Source: Oscillospiraceae bacterium (lineage in GTDB: Bacteria > Bacillota > Clostridia > Oscillospirales > Oscillospiraceae). From it: DNA of 64,000 bases. The translations under genes and the position numbers were made by a program. Below are positions 25,480 to 34,111 of this stretch, one piece after another; position 1 is the first letter of the stretch; the number at the start of each line of letters is the position of its first letter. Below the pieces are notes generated by a model. It was not told the origin of the DNA, did not search any database, and was given only the letters and a program-made list of their open reading frames with translations. The stretch covers positions 1 to 64,000 of the forward strand of contig CACWYC010000003.1 of NCBI GenBank assembly GCA_902765025.1, in the 5' to 3' direction.

Positions 25480-26670
25480 ATGATTGAGTATAACTTCAAA
25501 TGGAAAAATAACGGCAGGCTTAAAATCATAATCGGTTGCGGAACACGCCCGGAAATAATTCGCTTAGCAGCCGTTATGAAGCGGTGCCGTGAGTACTTCG
25601 ATACTTGCATTGTCTACTACAACCAGAACTGGGATCCCAATCTCAGCACTGTGTTCTGGGAAGATTTTGAACTGTACAATGCAAACGGCGAGATTGGCCC
25701 GGATATTTTGGTGCCGGTCGTAGGTGAGAATCTGGGAGTTACTTGTGGAAACATTCTGGGCCGTTCCTATGAGCTGCTGTCTGAACTGAGGCCTGACGGA
25801 TATCTGGTTCTCGGCGATACTAATTCTTGCCTGTCTGCCATTTCTGCGAAGCGCCTGCATATTCCGCTGTTCCACATGGAGGCCGGGAATCGCTGCAAGG
25901 ATGAGTGCCTTCCGGAGGAGACGAATAGGCGCATCGTTGATGTGATCTCCGATGTGAACCTCTGCTATTCAGAATTTGCTCGCAAGTATCTTGCAGATAC
26001 CGGCCTTCCGAAGGAACGGACATATATGACTGGTTCTCCGATGGCCGAAGTACTGCGGATGAATCTGGAGAAGATTGAAGCATCTGATGTACTGGAAAGG
26101 CTGGGACTGGAGGAGAATAAATACATCTTGCTCTCCGCTCATCGTGAGGAGAATATTGACACAGAAAAGAATTTCACCTCTCTTTTTACTGCGATCAATG
26201 CACTCGCGGATAAGTACGATATGCCGATTCTGTACTCTTGCCATCCGAGGAGCAAGAAAAGGCTGGAGACAACTGGCTTCAAACTTGATCCAAGAGTTCG
26301 TGTTAATGAGCCACTGGGTTTCAATGACTATAACAAGCTGCAAATGAACGCGCTGGCCATCGTGTCTGACTCTGGTACGTTGCCTGAGGAGAGCAGCTTT
26401 TATCTTTCCATCGGTCACCCGATTGCCGCCGTGTGTATCAGGACAAGCACCGAGCGTCCGGAAGCATTGGAAGCGGGTGACTTCATCCTCGCCGGGATAA
26501 CGACGAATGAGCTACTGCAAGCGACCTCTATGGCTATTGAGATGAAGCAGAAGGGCGTTCTGGGAAAACCCTGCCCGGACTATGTGGACGAGACCGTCTC
26601 CATGAAGGTGGTCCGCATCATCCAGGGGTATGTTGGCGTGGTCAATAAGATGGTGTGGCGGAAATACTGA
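25480..26670 (+). CDS. capG: UDP-N-acetylglucosamine 2-epimerase family, CapG-like
   Basis: A 396-residue non-hydrolysing epimerase of the WecB fold. Motifs are IGCGTRPEIIRLAAVMK, LVLGDTNSCLSAISAKRLHI and HMEAGNRCKDECLPEETNRR, then TGSPMAEVLRM, LSAHREENID, YSCHPRSKKRLE and VSDSGTLPEESSF. In the FucNAc pathway this is the final C2 epimerisation to UDP-L-FucNAc. Placed between capE and capF (order E-G-F), which supports that role over plain ManNAc synthesis. Confidence 0.9.
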   Translation: MIEYNFKWKNNGRLKIIIGCGTRPEIIRLAAVMKRCREYFDTCIVYYNQNWDPNLSTVFWEDFELYNANGEIGPDILVPVVGENLGVTCGNILGRSYELLSELRPDGYLVLGDTNSCLSAISAKRLHIPLFHMEAGNRCKDECLPEETNRRIVDVISDVNLCYSEFARKYLADTGLPKERTYMTGSPMAEVLRMNLEKIEASDVLERLGLEENKYILLSAHREENIDTEKNFTSLFTAINALADKYDMPILYSCHPRSKKRLETTGFKLDPRVRVNEPLGFNDYNKLQMNALAIVSDSGTLPEESSFYLSIGHPIAAVCIRTSTERPEALEAGDFILAGITTNELLQATSMAIEMKQKGVLGKPCPDYVDETVSMKVVRIIQGYVGVVNKMVWRKY

Positions 26671-26684
26671 CCGAGGGAAGATTG

Positions 26685-27884
26685 ATGAAGATATTAGTTA
26701 CTGGTGCGGCTGGAGCATTAGGCCGTAACCTCGTAGAGAATTTGAAAGCAATCCGGGATGGCAAGAATCGCACACGTCCGAATATCCAAATTGATGCCAT
26801 TTACGAATATGATAGGGATAACACAGAAGAGGAACTGAATAAGTTCTGCTCCGACTGTGATTTCATCGTCCATGCAGCCGGAGTGAACAGGCCCAAAGAT
26901 GCGTCCGAGTTTATGGAAGGAAACTTCGGGTTCACTTCTACACTGCTGGAGTGTCTTAAGAAGCACGAGAACAAAGCTCCCATCATGATTACTTCTAGTG
27001 TTCAAGCCACACTCTCTGGCCGATTTGGAGACTCCGAGTACGGAAGATCTAAACTTGCCGGGGAAGAGCTGATGTTCAGGTACGGCGAAGAGACCGGGGC
27101 CCCTGTGTACGTTTATCGCTTTGAGAACATGGTAGGTAAGTGGATTCGCCCACGCTACAATAGTGCCGTTGGAACCTTCTGCTACTGCATCGCTCGTAAT
27201 GAGCCGATCACGGTCAACGATCCGTCTGTCCTCATGGAAATGGTGTTCTTTGATGATATCTGCGAGGAAATCTATGACGCCATGGAAGGCCATCCACATC
27301 GTTGCCACTATGAGGGTGTTGAAGCGGTAGAGGATGAGAATGGCCGCTACTGCCATTGCCCGGTTAAGCATAAAGCGACTCTGGGCGAGATTGTGAACCT
27401 TCTCCATCAATTCCATGACTTCCCGACAGACTTTATTGTCCCGAAGTTGGAAGCAGGGAGTTTTGAGAAGAAGCTTCATGCGATGTATCTCAGTTATCTG
27501 CCTAAAGAGGCAACCATCTTTGACTATCAGATGAACTGTGATGATCGGGGGAGCTTTACGGAGTTGGTACGTACACCTGATCGTGGACAAGTTAGCATCA
27601 ATATCAGCAAGCCGGGTATCACGAAGGGCCAGCACTGGCACGACTGCAAGAATGAGATATTCATTGTTGTTAAAGGCCATGGCCTCATTCAGATGAGAAA
27701 TCTGAAGGATAACGAGGTTGAAGAGTACGAAGTGTCCGGGGATCACATCCAGGGCGTGTGGATGAAGCCAGGCTGGACGCACAATATTATCAACTTAAGT
27801 GAGACCGAGGATCTTGTTACGGTTATGTGGGCCTCTGAAATGTTGGATAAGAATAGGCCAGATACATTCTTCGAAAAAGTGTAA
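26685..27884 (+). CDS. capF: Bifunctional UDP-sugar reductase CapF (SDR plus cupin)
   Basis: A 399-residue two-domain enzyme. The N-terminal Rossmann domain is seen as MKILVTGAAGALGRNLVENL, with VHAAGVNRPKDASEF and the YGRSKLAGEEL catalytic YxxxK (about 130). The C-terminal cupin (about 275-399) has FTELVRTPDRGQVSINIS, KGQHWHDCKNEIFIVVKGHG and the metal-type WTHNI. CapF reduces the intermediate made by CapE. ATG at 26685 is chosen; it starts 15 bases after capG, preceded by GAGGGAAG. Last clearly functional gene of the nucleotide-sugar set. Confidence 0.92.
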   Translation: MKILVTGAAGALGRNLVENLKAIRDGKNRTRPNIQIDAIYEYDRDNTEEELNKFCSDCDFIVHAAGVNRPKDASEFMEGNFGFTSTLLECLKKHENKAPIMITSSVQATLSGRFGDSEYGRSKLAGEELMFRYGEETGAPVYVYRFENMVGKWIRPRYNSAVGTFCYCIARNEPITVNDPSVLMEMVFFDDICEEIYDAMEGHPHRCHYEGVEAVEDENGRYCHCPVKHKATLGEIVNLLHQFHDFPTDFIVPKLEAGSFEKKLHAMYLSYLPKEATIFDYQMNCDDRGSFTELVRTPDRGQVSINISKPGITKGQHWHDCKNEIFIVVKGHGLIQMRNLKDNEVEEYEVSGDHIQGVWMKPGWTHNIINLSETEDLVTVMWASEMLDKNRPDTFFEKV

Positions 27885-27888
27885 TTAA

Positions 27889-28010
27889 AAGGAGGCCATC
27901 CCAAGCCTCCGCTACCAGCACTGGCGGTCCCAACCTCGGTTCAACTCCGGGAGTGCTGACAATCCGTCTCCCCATGTGAATATCATCACTATGGAGGAGA
28001 TAAATCAATA
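27889..28010 (+). other. Structured gap after capF
   Basis: Two stem candidates are seen: GGAGGC/GCCTCC near 27891-27912, and AGCACT/AGTGCT near 27917-27957 enclosing GGTTCAACTCC. There is no T-run, so it is not a clear terminator. An open frame with no recognisable product also crosses it and ends at 28020. Confidence 0.3.
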
Positions 28011-28070
28011 TGAGGACTAAAGCCCTGGGATGAGAAACATATCGCACATATTGTCTATCGCGGAGCCGGG

Positions 28071-28802
28071 ATGCACTATGAAATGCATTTCAAAGTTGCG
28101 GGTTTTCCCAATGGGCATGCCGGGGAACTGATGGAGCAGTATTTCTCGGATGTGTTTGACAAGGCTGAGCTTAAGATGGTCGGCGATAGTCAGATGATGC
28201 TGCCCTCTCCGTTCCACCACGGCTTGGCTCTTCTTCTCCATACGGTCCACCACATGACGGGAGAGGGAATAGGACTTCGGCATCTTTGCGATTGGGCGGT
28301 TTTTGAGAACAGCCTATCAAACGATGAGTTTGCTGAAATGTATGAGGACAAGCTACAAGCTGTGGGGCTATGGCGGTTTGCTCAAATTCTCACACAGGTG
28401 AGCATCAAGTACCTTGGGGCTGAGAAGCGAGAATGGGCTGGAGAGACCGATGAACTTGCGGATCAGCTCATGGAGGATATTCTGTCGTCGGGCAATTTCG
28501 GCGTGAAGGATGCCGGACGCAGCTATCAGACTATGATGATTTCAGACCGTGGCAAAGATGGCGTAGGGAAAAACGGCATGTTCCGCCAGTTTGTAGGTTC
28601 AGTGAATAACGTCCTGTACTTGAAAATGCCTGCGGCAAAAAAACATAAGGCGCTCTTGATACCCGGCTGGCTTTTCTACGGAGGAAGGTATGGCGTGCGA
28701 GTCTTGACCGGCAAGAGGAAGAACATACTCGATAAAGGCATAGTTGAAGGCGCAGAAAAGAGAAGAAATCTTTACAAGCGATTAGAACTGTATGAGGCGT
28801 AG
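28071..28802 (+). pseudogene. N-terminally truncated nucleotidyltransferase-family (NTP_transf_5-like) gene
   Basis: The 243-codon frame corresponds only to the part of the intact paralogue at 28862-30019 that follows its catalytic GSSVADYYP/DTDIVV region. In-frame sequence upstream (WDEKHIAHIVYRGAGMHYEM, from 28026) still aligns with DREWQYYKNDMEFELHDH of the paralogue, but a stop at 28011 closes the frame. A short ATG frame at 28010 with a good ribosome site ends after seven codons. Most likely a 5'-truncated, non-functional copy; expression from the ATG at 28071 is possible. Confidence 0.65.
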
Positions 28803-28861
28803 AGTTAAATCCTCATAACATAATCATCAGCCACGGAGCCAAAAACACGGAGTCAAAACTT

Positions 28862-30019
28862 ATGTCAAACTTACTACAAATCCTCAAAGACCATATCCAC
28901 TCTACCCCCACTACCCCCTTTACCACGGACTGGTCCGCCCTTATTGCTCTAGCCAAAAAGCATGAAGTCGCAGGGATTCTCTTTTTCCAGTGCAAGGACT
29001 TTATTCCTGAGCCGTACCTAACCGAGCTGAACACTCTCTACAGTTCCGTCATGTTCTTCTATGCCAATCGGCAGAGTCTGATTCAAAAGATCGAATCCGC
29101 CTTAGCAGATATTCAGCACTTTACGATCAAGGGCTCATCCGTTGCAGACTACTACCCGTTCCCGGCTTTCCGCACCATGGGCGATACGGATATTGTGGTA
29201 CATACAGAGGATAGAGTAGAAGTCGATAAAAGGCTGAGAAGCCTTGGCCTAAACTGTGTATCATCCTTCGATGACCGTGAATGGCAATACTATAAGAATG
29301 ATATGGAGTTTGAGCTTCACGACCATCTTGTGTATTCCGAGTCGGTGAATGTGGACAAGCAAGTGGAATACTTCAACGACTTCTGGAAGCATGTGAAAGG
29401 GAACAAGTTGGACTGGAATTTCCACTTCATGTTCCTGATCCTCCATCTTCGCAAGCACTTCATGAACAGCGGCGTTGGCTTCCGGCAGTTCCTGGATATC
29501 GCTGTGCTAACATCTCGCGGACCGGAGTTCGACTGGAGCTGGATAAAGATCGAGTTGGAGAAGCTGGATTTGTGGGCGTTCACAGAGCGCATGTTTGCGC
29601 TCAACGAATACTGGTTTGATGTTAAGCCTCCGGTTGCTATAAATTCTTTGCCACAATCCTTCTTCACATCCGCTACAGAGTTGATTGGCAGAAACGGCAT
29701 CTTCGGTTTTGATAATGAAGAAAATACTAGCAATAGAGCTGTTAATGCAATACGGAGTGAGGGGTATAGCAAGAGTTCCATGCTGAAGAGGGCTGTGAGA
29801 GGCTTGTTCCCACCGTATAAGAGCTTAATCACCGTACCACACTATGCATACTTAAGGAATAAACCATGGCTGCTCCCGTTCGTCTGGGTTCACAGGGCGT
29901 TACGGTCGATTAAGAATAGGAGAGTCCGTAGAAACGTGAAAACTGTAGCCATGAACTCCTTCGCTGATAAACAAACAATCGAAAAACGTGAAGCGGTGTA
30001 TCAAGAGTGGGGGCTGTGA
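28862..30019 (+). CDS. Nucleotidyltransferase-family protein (NTP_transf_5-like)
   Basis: A 385-residue cytoplasmic protein. After a helical N-terminus (AKKHEVAGILFFQCKD) comes the nucleotidyltransferase core HFTIKGSSVADYYPFPAFRT followed by MGDTDIVVHTED (about 80-118), with GSS and DTD as the expected metal and nucleotide residues. A helical C-terminal half follows (HLRKHFMNSGVGFRQFLDIA). Such genes occur at the ends of capsule and teichoic-type loci, but no reaction is established to my knowledge. An intact homologue of the truncated gene just before it. Confidence 0.7.
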   Translation: MSNLLQILKDHIHSTPTTPFTTDWSALIALAKKHEVAGILFFQCKDFIPEPYLTELNTLYSSVMFFYANRQSLIQKIESALADIQHFTIKGSSVADYYPFPAFRTMGDTDIVVHTEDRVEVDKRLRSLGLNCVSSFDDREWQYYKNDMEFELHDHLVYSESVNVDKQVEYFNDFWKHVKGNKLDWNFHFMFLILHLRKHFMNSGVGFRQFLDIAVLTSRGPEFDWSWIKIELEKLDLWAFTERMFALNEYWFDVKPPVAINSLPQSFFTSATELIGRNGIFGFDNEENTSNRAVNAIRSEGYSKSSMLKRAVRGLFPPYKSLITVPHYAYLRNKPWLLPFVWVHRALRSIKNRRVRRNVKTVAMNSFADKQTIEKREAVYQEWGL

Positions 30020-30057
30020 TTGAAAAATCTCAGCTTGTGGACGAAGCCTGCTGATGC

Positions 30058-30205
30058 ATGAACGAAATATGCGTCCGCTGTGGAAAAGAAACATAGTACG
30101 ACATAAACACACCACTTGAAGCGCGGCGGTGGTATGTTGAAGGCGGCGGGGCAAATTTGTGAAGACTGCTGGTATAAGTTGTGGCCGAGGACACAAGAAT
30201 TTTAG
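30058..30205 (+). pseudogene. Broken small zinc-ribbon gene (CxxC...CxxC)
   Basis: The frame starts MNEICVRCGKET, hits an in-frame TAG (30094-30096), continues YDINTPLEARRWYVEGGG, and after a one-base frame change reads QICEDCWYKLWPRTQEF to a stop near 30205. Two CxxC pairs with a ~30-residue spacing define a small zinc ribbon. Two independent lesions make it a likely pseudogene. It overlaps the start of the next open frame. Confidence 0.5.
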
Positions 30206-30207
30206 GA

Positions 30208-30501
30208 ATGCAGTTATGGAGATATGACGTGCGGATTATCACTGGAGTTGGCGAACGCAAGAAGAAATCCATCTCTCGCTCCACGATTGACCTGGCGTAC
30301 AGGAATGCAGTCGAAGAGCGGGAAAGGGAAGGCTTCGTATCCGGGCCGCGGAAATTGGGTGTTCCCGGCGTGAGGAGCAATCTGTATGCCATGTTCCTTC
30401 AGTTTGGGGTGATTTTCTCTGACCACGGGGAGGCCGCTGATGTGGGCGAGAGTAATGCAACTGCGGATGAGAACGAGAGTGTGGCTGCGGATGCTGAGTG
30501 A
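30208..30501 (+). CDS. Hypothetical protein
   Basis: A 97-residue frame from the ATG at 30208 (an in-frame GTG at 30181 would add nine residues inside the zinc-ribbon remnant). It is basic in the middle (GVGERKKKSISRSTIDLAYR), then GPRKLGVPGVRSNLYAMFL, and ends in an Ala/Glu-rich tail. I do not recognise it. The conserved-looking core and biased ending suggest a genuine small gene of an accessory region. The following 180 bases (30502-30680) hold nothing I can support. Confidence 0.4.
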   Translation: MQLWRYDVRIITGVGERKKKSISRSTIDLAYRNAVEEREREGFVSGPRKLGVPGVRSNLYAMFLQFGVIFSDHGEAADVGESNATADENESVAADAE

Positions 30502-30680
30502 CGTAGAGTGTGGCTGAGAGGTTGCGCTGTGTCCGATGGCAAGATTGATGATGGGCACACTGTGTTGATAAGAATTCTCCAGAGCAAGTAGAATTATGGC
30601 CTTGCCCAGCTACCAACCTTGGCGGCGCTTCGCGCCGATGGACACAGAGGGATAAAACTAAGTACTGGAGAGGTCATCAA

Positions 30681-30965
30681 ATGAAAAAACGGATTGATGA
30701 TATGACTGCGCAGGACAAAGACGCCTTCATGCTTGAATTCCGGCGCAGCATTGAAAAGCAAGGCCTTTCGTGGCCGGGAATGAAGGCGAAGATTCAGAAT
30801 GATATTGACGCAACGTTTGATGATGAGAAGTTTCTGAAGATGAGCCCGGATTTCATGATTGATGCCGCTTATGCCAGGAAAGAGTTCAAGGAGAAGCCGG
30901 AGCTGGTTGACTACCTTCTGTGGACGTTGAAATTCACGACGCATTCGGATGTTGTGGAGTGGTAG
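30681..30965 (+). CDS. Hypothetical 94-residue protein
   Basis: A soluble, charged, probably helical protein (MKKRIDDMTAQDKDAFMLEF, then KMSPDFMIDAAYARKEFKEK). A reasonable ribosome site (CTGGAGAGG) lies upstream. No family recognised and no signal or membrane segment. It sits in a low-density stretch of small genes between the capsule locus and the DUF2325-like gene. Confidence 0.5.
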   Translation: MKKRIDDMTAQDKDAFMLEFRRSIEKQGLSWPGMKAKIQNDIDATFDDEKFLKMSPDFMIDAAYARKEFKEKPELVDYLLWTLKFTTHSDVVEW

Positions 30966-30990
30966 GCTTATTGAACAGAGATATTCAGAG

Positions 30991-31128
30991 ATGGACGTCA
31001 AGGTTTTTAAAATTATATCAATAGATAAAGATGGCATATCACTAGAGGATTCAGTTGATTATCTCCATGACACAAGTATTGATATTGAAACGAGATTGCA
31101 CTCTCTCGGGCAGTCTGACTTAGCGTGA
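30991..31128 (+). CDS. Small hypothetical ORF, possibly frameshifted
   Basis: A 45-codon frame beginning MDVKVFKIISIDKDGISLED. Just past its stop, in the next frame (31130 on), a stop-free stretch YFEFVGNQAGEALKMMQKNG continues to about 31290. The two may be halves of one small gene with a frameshift near 31120. No family recognised. Confidence 0.3.
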   Translation: MDVKVFKIISIDKDGISLEDSVDYLHDTSIDIETRLHSLGQSDLA

Positions 31129-31201
31129 CTATTTTGAATTTGTAGGCAATCAAGCAGGGGAAGCACTGAAGATGATGCAAAAAAACGGGTGCTATAACAT
31201 C

Positions 31202-31230
31202 TTGAAAAATCCCAATCTCCGTGTTATTGT
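31202..31230 (+). promoter_or_regulatory. Sigma-A-type promoter for the coiled-coil gene
   Basis: TTGAAA at 31202-31207 and TATTGT at 31225-31230 with a 17-base spacer lie 50 bases before the ATG at 31281. Confidence 0.5.
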
Positions 31231-31280
31231 AGAAGCATCAAGTTCCGGCTCCATGAGCCGCCGAAAAGGAGAGTACTGCC

Positions 31281-31559
31281 ATGCCGAGACCCAAGGGCTC
31301 TAAGAACAAGAAAACGCTGTCTGTTTCCATCCCGGAGAACGTTGAGGAGAAGATCGCTGCGGTTGAAGCCGAGATCGCCGAGCTGGGTAAAACGTTGAAG
31401 GCGAAGAAAGCCGAGCTGAAAGAGCTGGTCAAGGCAAAAGCTGAGGCTGATAAACTGGCTGCTGAGAAGAAGGCCGAGGAGGATAAGGCGAAGATTCTGG
31501 AAGCGGTAGAAAAGTCCGGCAAGAGCATCGAGGAAATCCTGGAGATGCTGGGGAAGTGA
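31281..31559 (+). CDS. Small lysine/glutamate-rich coiled-coil protein
   Basis: 92 residues. The N-terminus PRPKGSKNKK resembles an AT-hook (basic PRPKG), and residues 20-75 are a continuous Ala/Glu/Lys coiled coil (EKIAAVEAEIAELGKTLKAK). The last 15 residues form a short amphipathic helix (KSIEEILEMLGK). It could be a small DNA-associated protein; no function is established from sequence. Strong ribosome site (AAAAGGAGAG) and its own promoter. The 194 bases after it hold nothing clear. Confidence 0.6.
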   Translation: MPRPKGSKNKKTLSVSIPENVEEKIAAVEAEIAELGKTLKAKKAELKELVKAKAEADKLAAEKKAEEDKAKILEAVEKSGKSIEEILEMLGK

Positions 31560-31753
31560 AAGATGGGGATGGGTCGCGGATTGAGTCGCGTGCTCATCCC
31601 TTATTTGTTCTGAGCGACGCAATATCCGGCTGTCTCCTGCCGCTGCCCCGCAACCGGCCGCCGCGTCATCACAATCACATCCCCAGGCAGCCATAAAAGC
31701 GTAGTTGTGTGAGAAACAGAAATAGTAGGAAATCAGAAAGAGAGGTGAACACA

Positions 31754-33970
31754 ATGCAGGGCTTTCAGAAACCAAAGAAGATGGATTTGATCCCGCCCGT
31801 TACACCCTGCACAACGCAGTCCGAGTGGGAAAAACACATTCAGTCGGCATTTACGCAGTACAGAAAGTACATGCAAAAAAGCGAATCCCGGAAAAGAGGA
31901 GACGGCCTCAGCACCTTCGACTTGATCGACGCGATGGCGAAGCGGCGGCAGAAGGCGATTCTCAACTATATGCCGGAAATCTATAAACGATATAAAGCTC
32001 CCGACGGAAACCAGCCGTCCATCGGAGATGTGTGGGTCGATTTGAATATCCCGTTCATGACCCACAGCCACATGGACGTTCAGTCGCATATCCTTTTTGC
32101 GGCGGCTATCTGGATTCTTGACCAGATTACCGCGCAGGAAAACTGGCGGGAAATATATCGGCTGCTGCCCACGGATGATAGAATACTGGATGAACTATGC
32201 AGACATGATGCGTGGGATTCCGAGTACGAATATGACCTGATATACAGCGTAGAGTATATTCTTCACCACAGAAACCCAATAGAAACAGATGGAGCCGGGT
32301 ATCCCAGAACCGTGACAAGCGAGTGGCTGGCAAAACGGAAAACCGGATCGTCTATTGATCGGCAAAACTATGATGCGCTGATCGCCAGAATACCGCAGGA
32401 AGCAATAGATGACGCGGTGGCGCAGTTCCGGGAGCTTTTCTGGCAATGGACAGACCGCTTCTACGAGAACCTTGCGCCGTTCCTGGAAGCGATCACACAG
32501 TGCGATAGCGAACTCCGGGAAAGCCGAGTTACCTACAATAAGCTGGTTGATGAGTTTAGCGCGGCTGTGGACAAAGTGGAGAAGGAGCGCAGGAGAAAAC
32601 CGAAGGGGCAGGCGGTCATTCCACTGGTCAACCCACTCGCTGCCCCGCCAAAGCTGAATAGGAACGCCCTTGATTTACAGCGCGATCCGCTTTCCATCCT
32701 TGGACGGGGGAGCGCTCTGCCAACGTCCGATCTTGATAGGGCAATGGACGACACCCTGGCAATCAGTATGCGCATGGACAAGGCGGGGATGCGTTCGGAT
32801 GACTTGATCGACAAGGCAAACGAGCTGTACAAGAACGCAAGAACATACACGATGCATATTACCAGGCAGGGGCGTATCATGAACGATGACCTGACTGACT
32901 TCGGGCAGATACCGGTGCAACCCATGGAGCCGATGCAGATTGATGATCCCTACGCCATGTGCTTTGCGCTTCTCTATCTGGCCGAGACCGATGACGATCT
33001 GCCTTGGCTCTACGGTGCCTGCTGCGGGTTTATGGGGGAGGTTACAGAATCGCTGCCTTGGGGCATCTTCGAGTATGATGAGCTGGACGATGATATCTGG
33101 GAGGGTAGAGCCGAAGAAGCGGAGCTGCCGAAATCCATCAGTATTCCGGAGACTTACAGCCGACAATACCGAATGAAGGGAGATGCCTTTGACTTTCCGC
33201 GGAGCCTCGCACAGATCATCTATGAGGAAACGGGCTGCGTCCTGCCCCGCAATCTTCATCTCTACGACAGCAAGGCGAAGATGCTCGGCAAGTACGGAAT
33301 AAAAGGGAAGGACGCGGCGAATGCCCTCATGCTGATGAGCACACTTGGCACAACGCGGCGGATGACCAGGGCTCTGAATTTGGACGGAGACCTTAGTTGG
33401 CTGGATGATACGGTTGAGAATGAGACCGCAGGGGAGAAAGAAAAGCAGGATCAGCCAGAGGAAGCCACTGCCGATGCCGCGGCGCTGAAGGATGAAATCA
33501 AGAAGCTCAAGGCGGCGCTGCATGCCAGTGAAAAAGAGAGCCGGGAGACAAAGAAGACGCTGGCCGGTATCAAGGCCGCAGCGGAGCGGGAGCATCGGGA
33601 GCTTGCCGACCTGCGCGAGTATGTGTTCAACAGCAAGCAGGCCGAAGAAGAGGCGGAGGCATCCGATGAGTCGTATAAGTGGCCGTATGAGGTGCAGAAA
33701 AACACACTTGTTTTCGGCGGTCATGAAACTTGGGCAAAAGGCATCAAGGGCATCCTGACGGGGAACGTGAGGTTCATCGACAAGGATTACGTTTTCGACA
33801 CCGGCATCATCAGGCACGCGGATGTGATCTGGATACAGCCGAACGCGCTGAGCCACACGATGTATTATCGAATCATAGATAACGCCAGAATCTTCAACAA
33901 GGCTGTAAGATACTTTTCTTTTGCAAGCTGGGCGAGGTGCGCCGAACAGGTTGCGGAGGGGGATCGGTGA
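31754..33970 (+). CDS. Large hypothetical protein with C-terminal DUF2325-like domain
   Basis: A 738-residue soluble protein. Residues 1-560 are not recognised; they are rich in aromatic and acidic residues (YLAETDDDLPWLYGACCGFM). From about 575 to 645 is a coiled coil (ALKDEIKKLKAALHASEKES). The final 90 residues resemble DUF2325: TLVFGGHETWAKGIKGIL, then ADVIWIQPNALSHTMYYRI and KAVRYFSFAS. Free DUF2325 domains look like small nucleotide-binding folds but have no proven role. ATG at 31754 is supported by AGAGGTG. Monocistronic in appearance. Confidence 0.6.
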   Translation: MQGFQKPKKMDLIPPVTPCTTQSEWEKHIQSAFTQYRKYMQKSESRKRGDGLSTFDLIDAMAKRRQKAILNYMPEIYKRYKAPDGNQPSIGDVWVDLNIPFMTHSHMDVQSHILFAAAIWILDQITAQENWREIYRLLPTDDRILDELCRHDAWDSEYEYDLIYSVEYILHHRNPIETDGAGYPRTVTSEWLAKRKTGSSIDRQNYDALIARIPQEAIDDAVAQFRELFWQWTDRFYENLAPFLEAITQCDSELRESRVTYNKLVDEFSAAVDKVEKERRRKPKGQAVIPLVNPLAAPPKLNRNALDLQRDPLSILGRGSALPTSDLDRAMDDTLAISMRMDKAGMRSDDLIDKANELYKNARTYTMHITRQGRIMNDDLTDFGQIPVQPMEPMQIDDPYAMCFALLYLAETDDDLPWLYGACCGFMGEVTESLPWGIFEYDELDDDIWEGRAEEAELPKSISIPETYSRQYRMKGDAFDFPRSLAQIIYEETGCVLPRNLHLYDSKAKMLGKYGIKGKDAANALMLMSTLGTTRRMTRALNLDGDLSWLDDTVENETAGEKEKQDQPEEATADAAALKDEIKKLKAALHASEKESRETKKTLAGIKAAAEREHRELADLREYVFNSKQAEEEAEASDESYKWPYEVQKNTLVFGGHETWAKGIKGILTGNVRFIDKDYVFDTGIIRHADVIWIQPNALSHTMYYRIIDNARIFNKAVRYFSFASWARCAEQVAEGDR

Positions 33971-34030
33971 GAATTCAGAGAGCAGTTACGCGGTGTGTTC
34001 GGGTTTTTGCGGTGTTATTGAGTACAGCAC

Positions 34031-34061
34031 AGCCCGGGGAGGTTGAAGGCCTTCCCGGGCT
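34031..34061. terminator. Convergent-gene hairpin
   Basis: The stem AGCCCGGG-AGG / CCT-CCCGGGCT sits between the DUF2325-like gene and the convergent spo0A-like gene. No clear T-run on either side, so termination here is tentative. Confidence 0.4.
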
Positions 34062-34111
34062 GGGGTGTATCACATGGCTGTTTCTATTGACGTATAGCGC
34101 TGCGGGCTGGA

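Noticed and set aside
27889..27965. tRNA-like T-loop (GGTTCAACTCC) after capF
   Set aside because: No acceptor stem, D-arm or anticodon arm could be folded around it.
28011..34000. Integrated phage or ICE
   Set aside because: No integrase, relaxase, terminase or attachment repeats seen; only scattered hypothetical and broken small genes.
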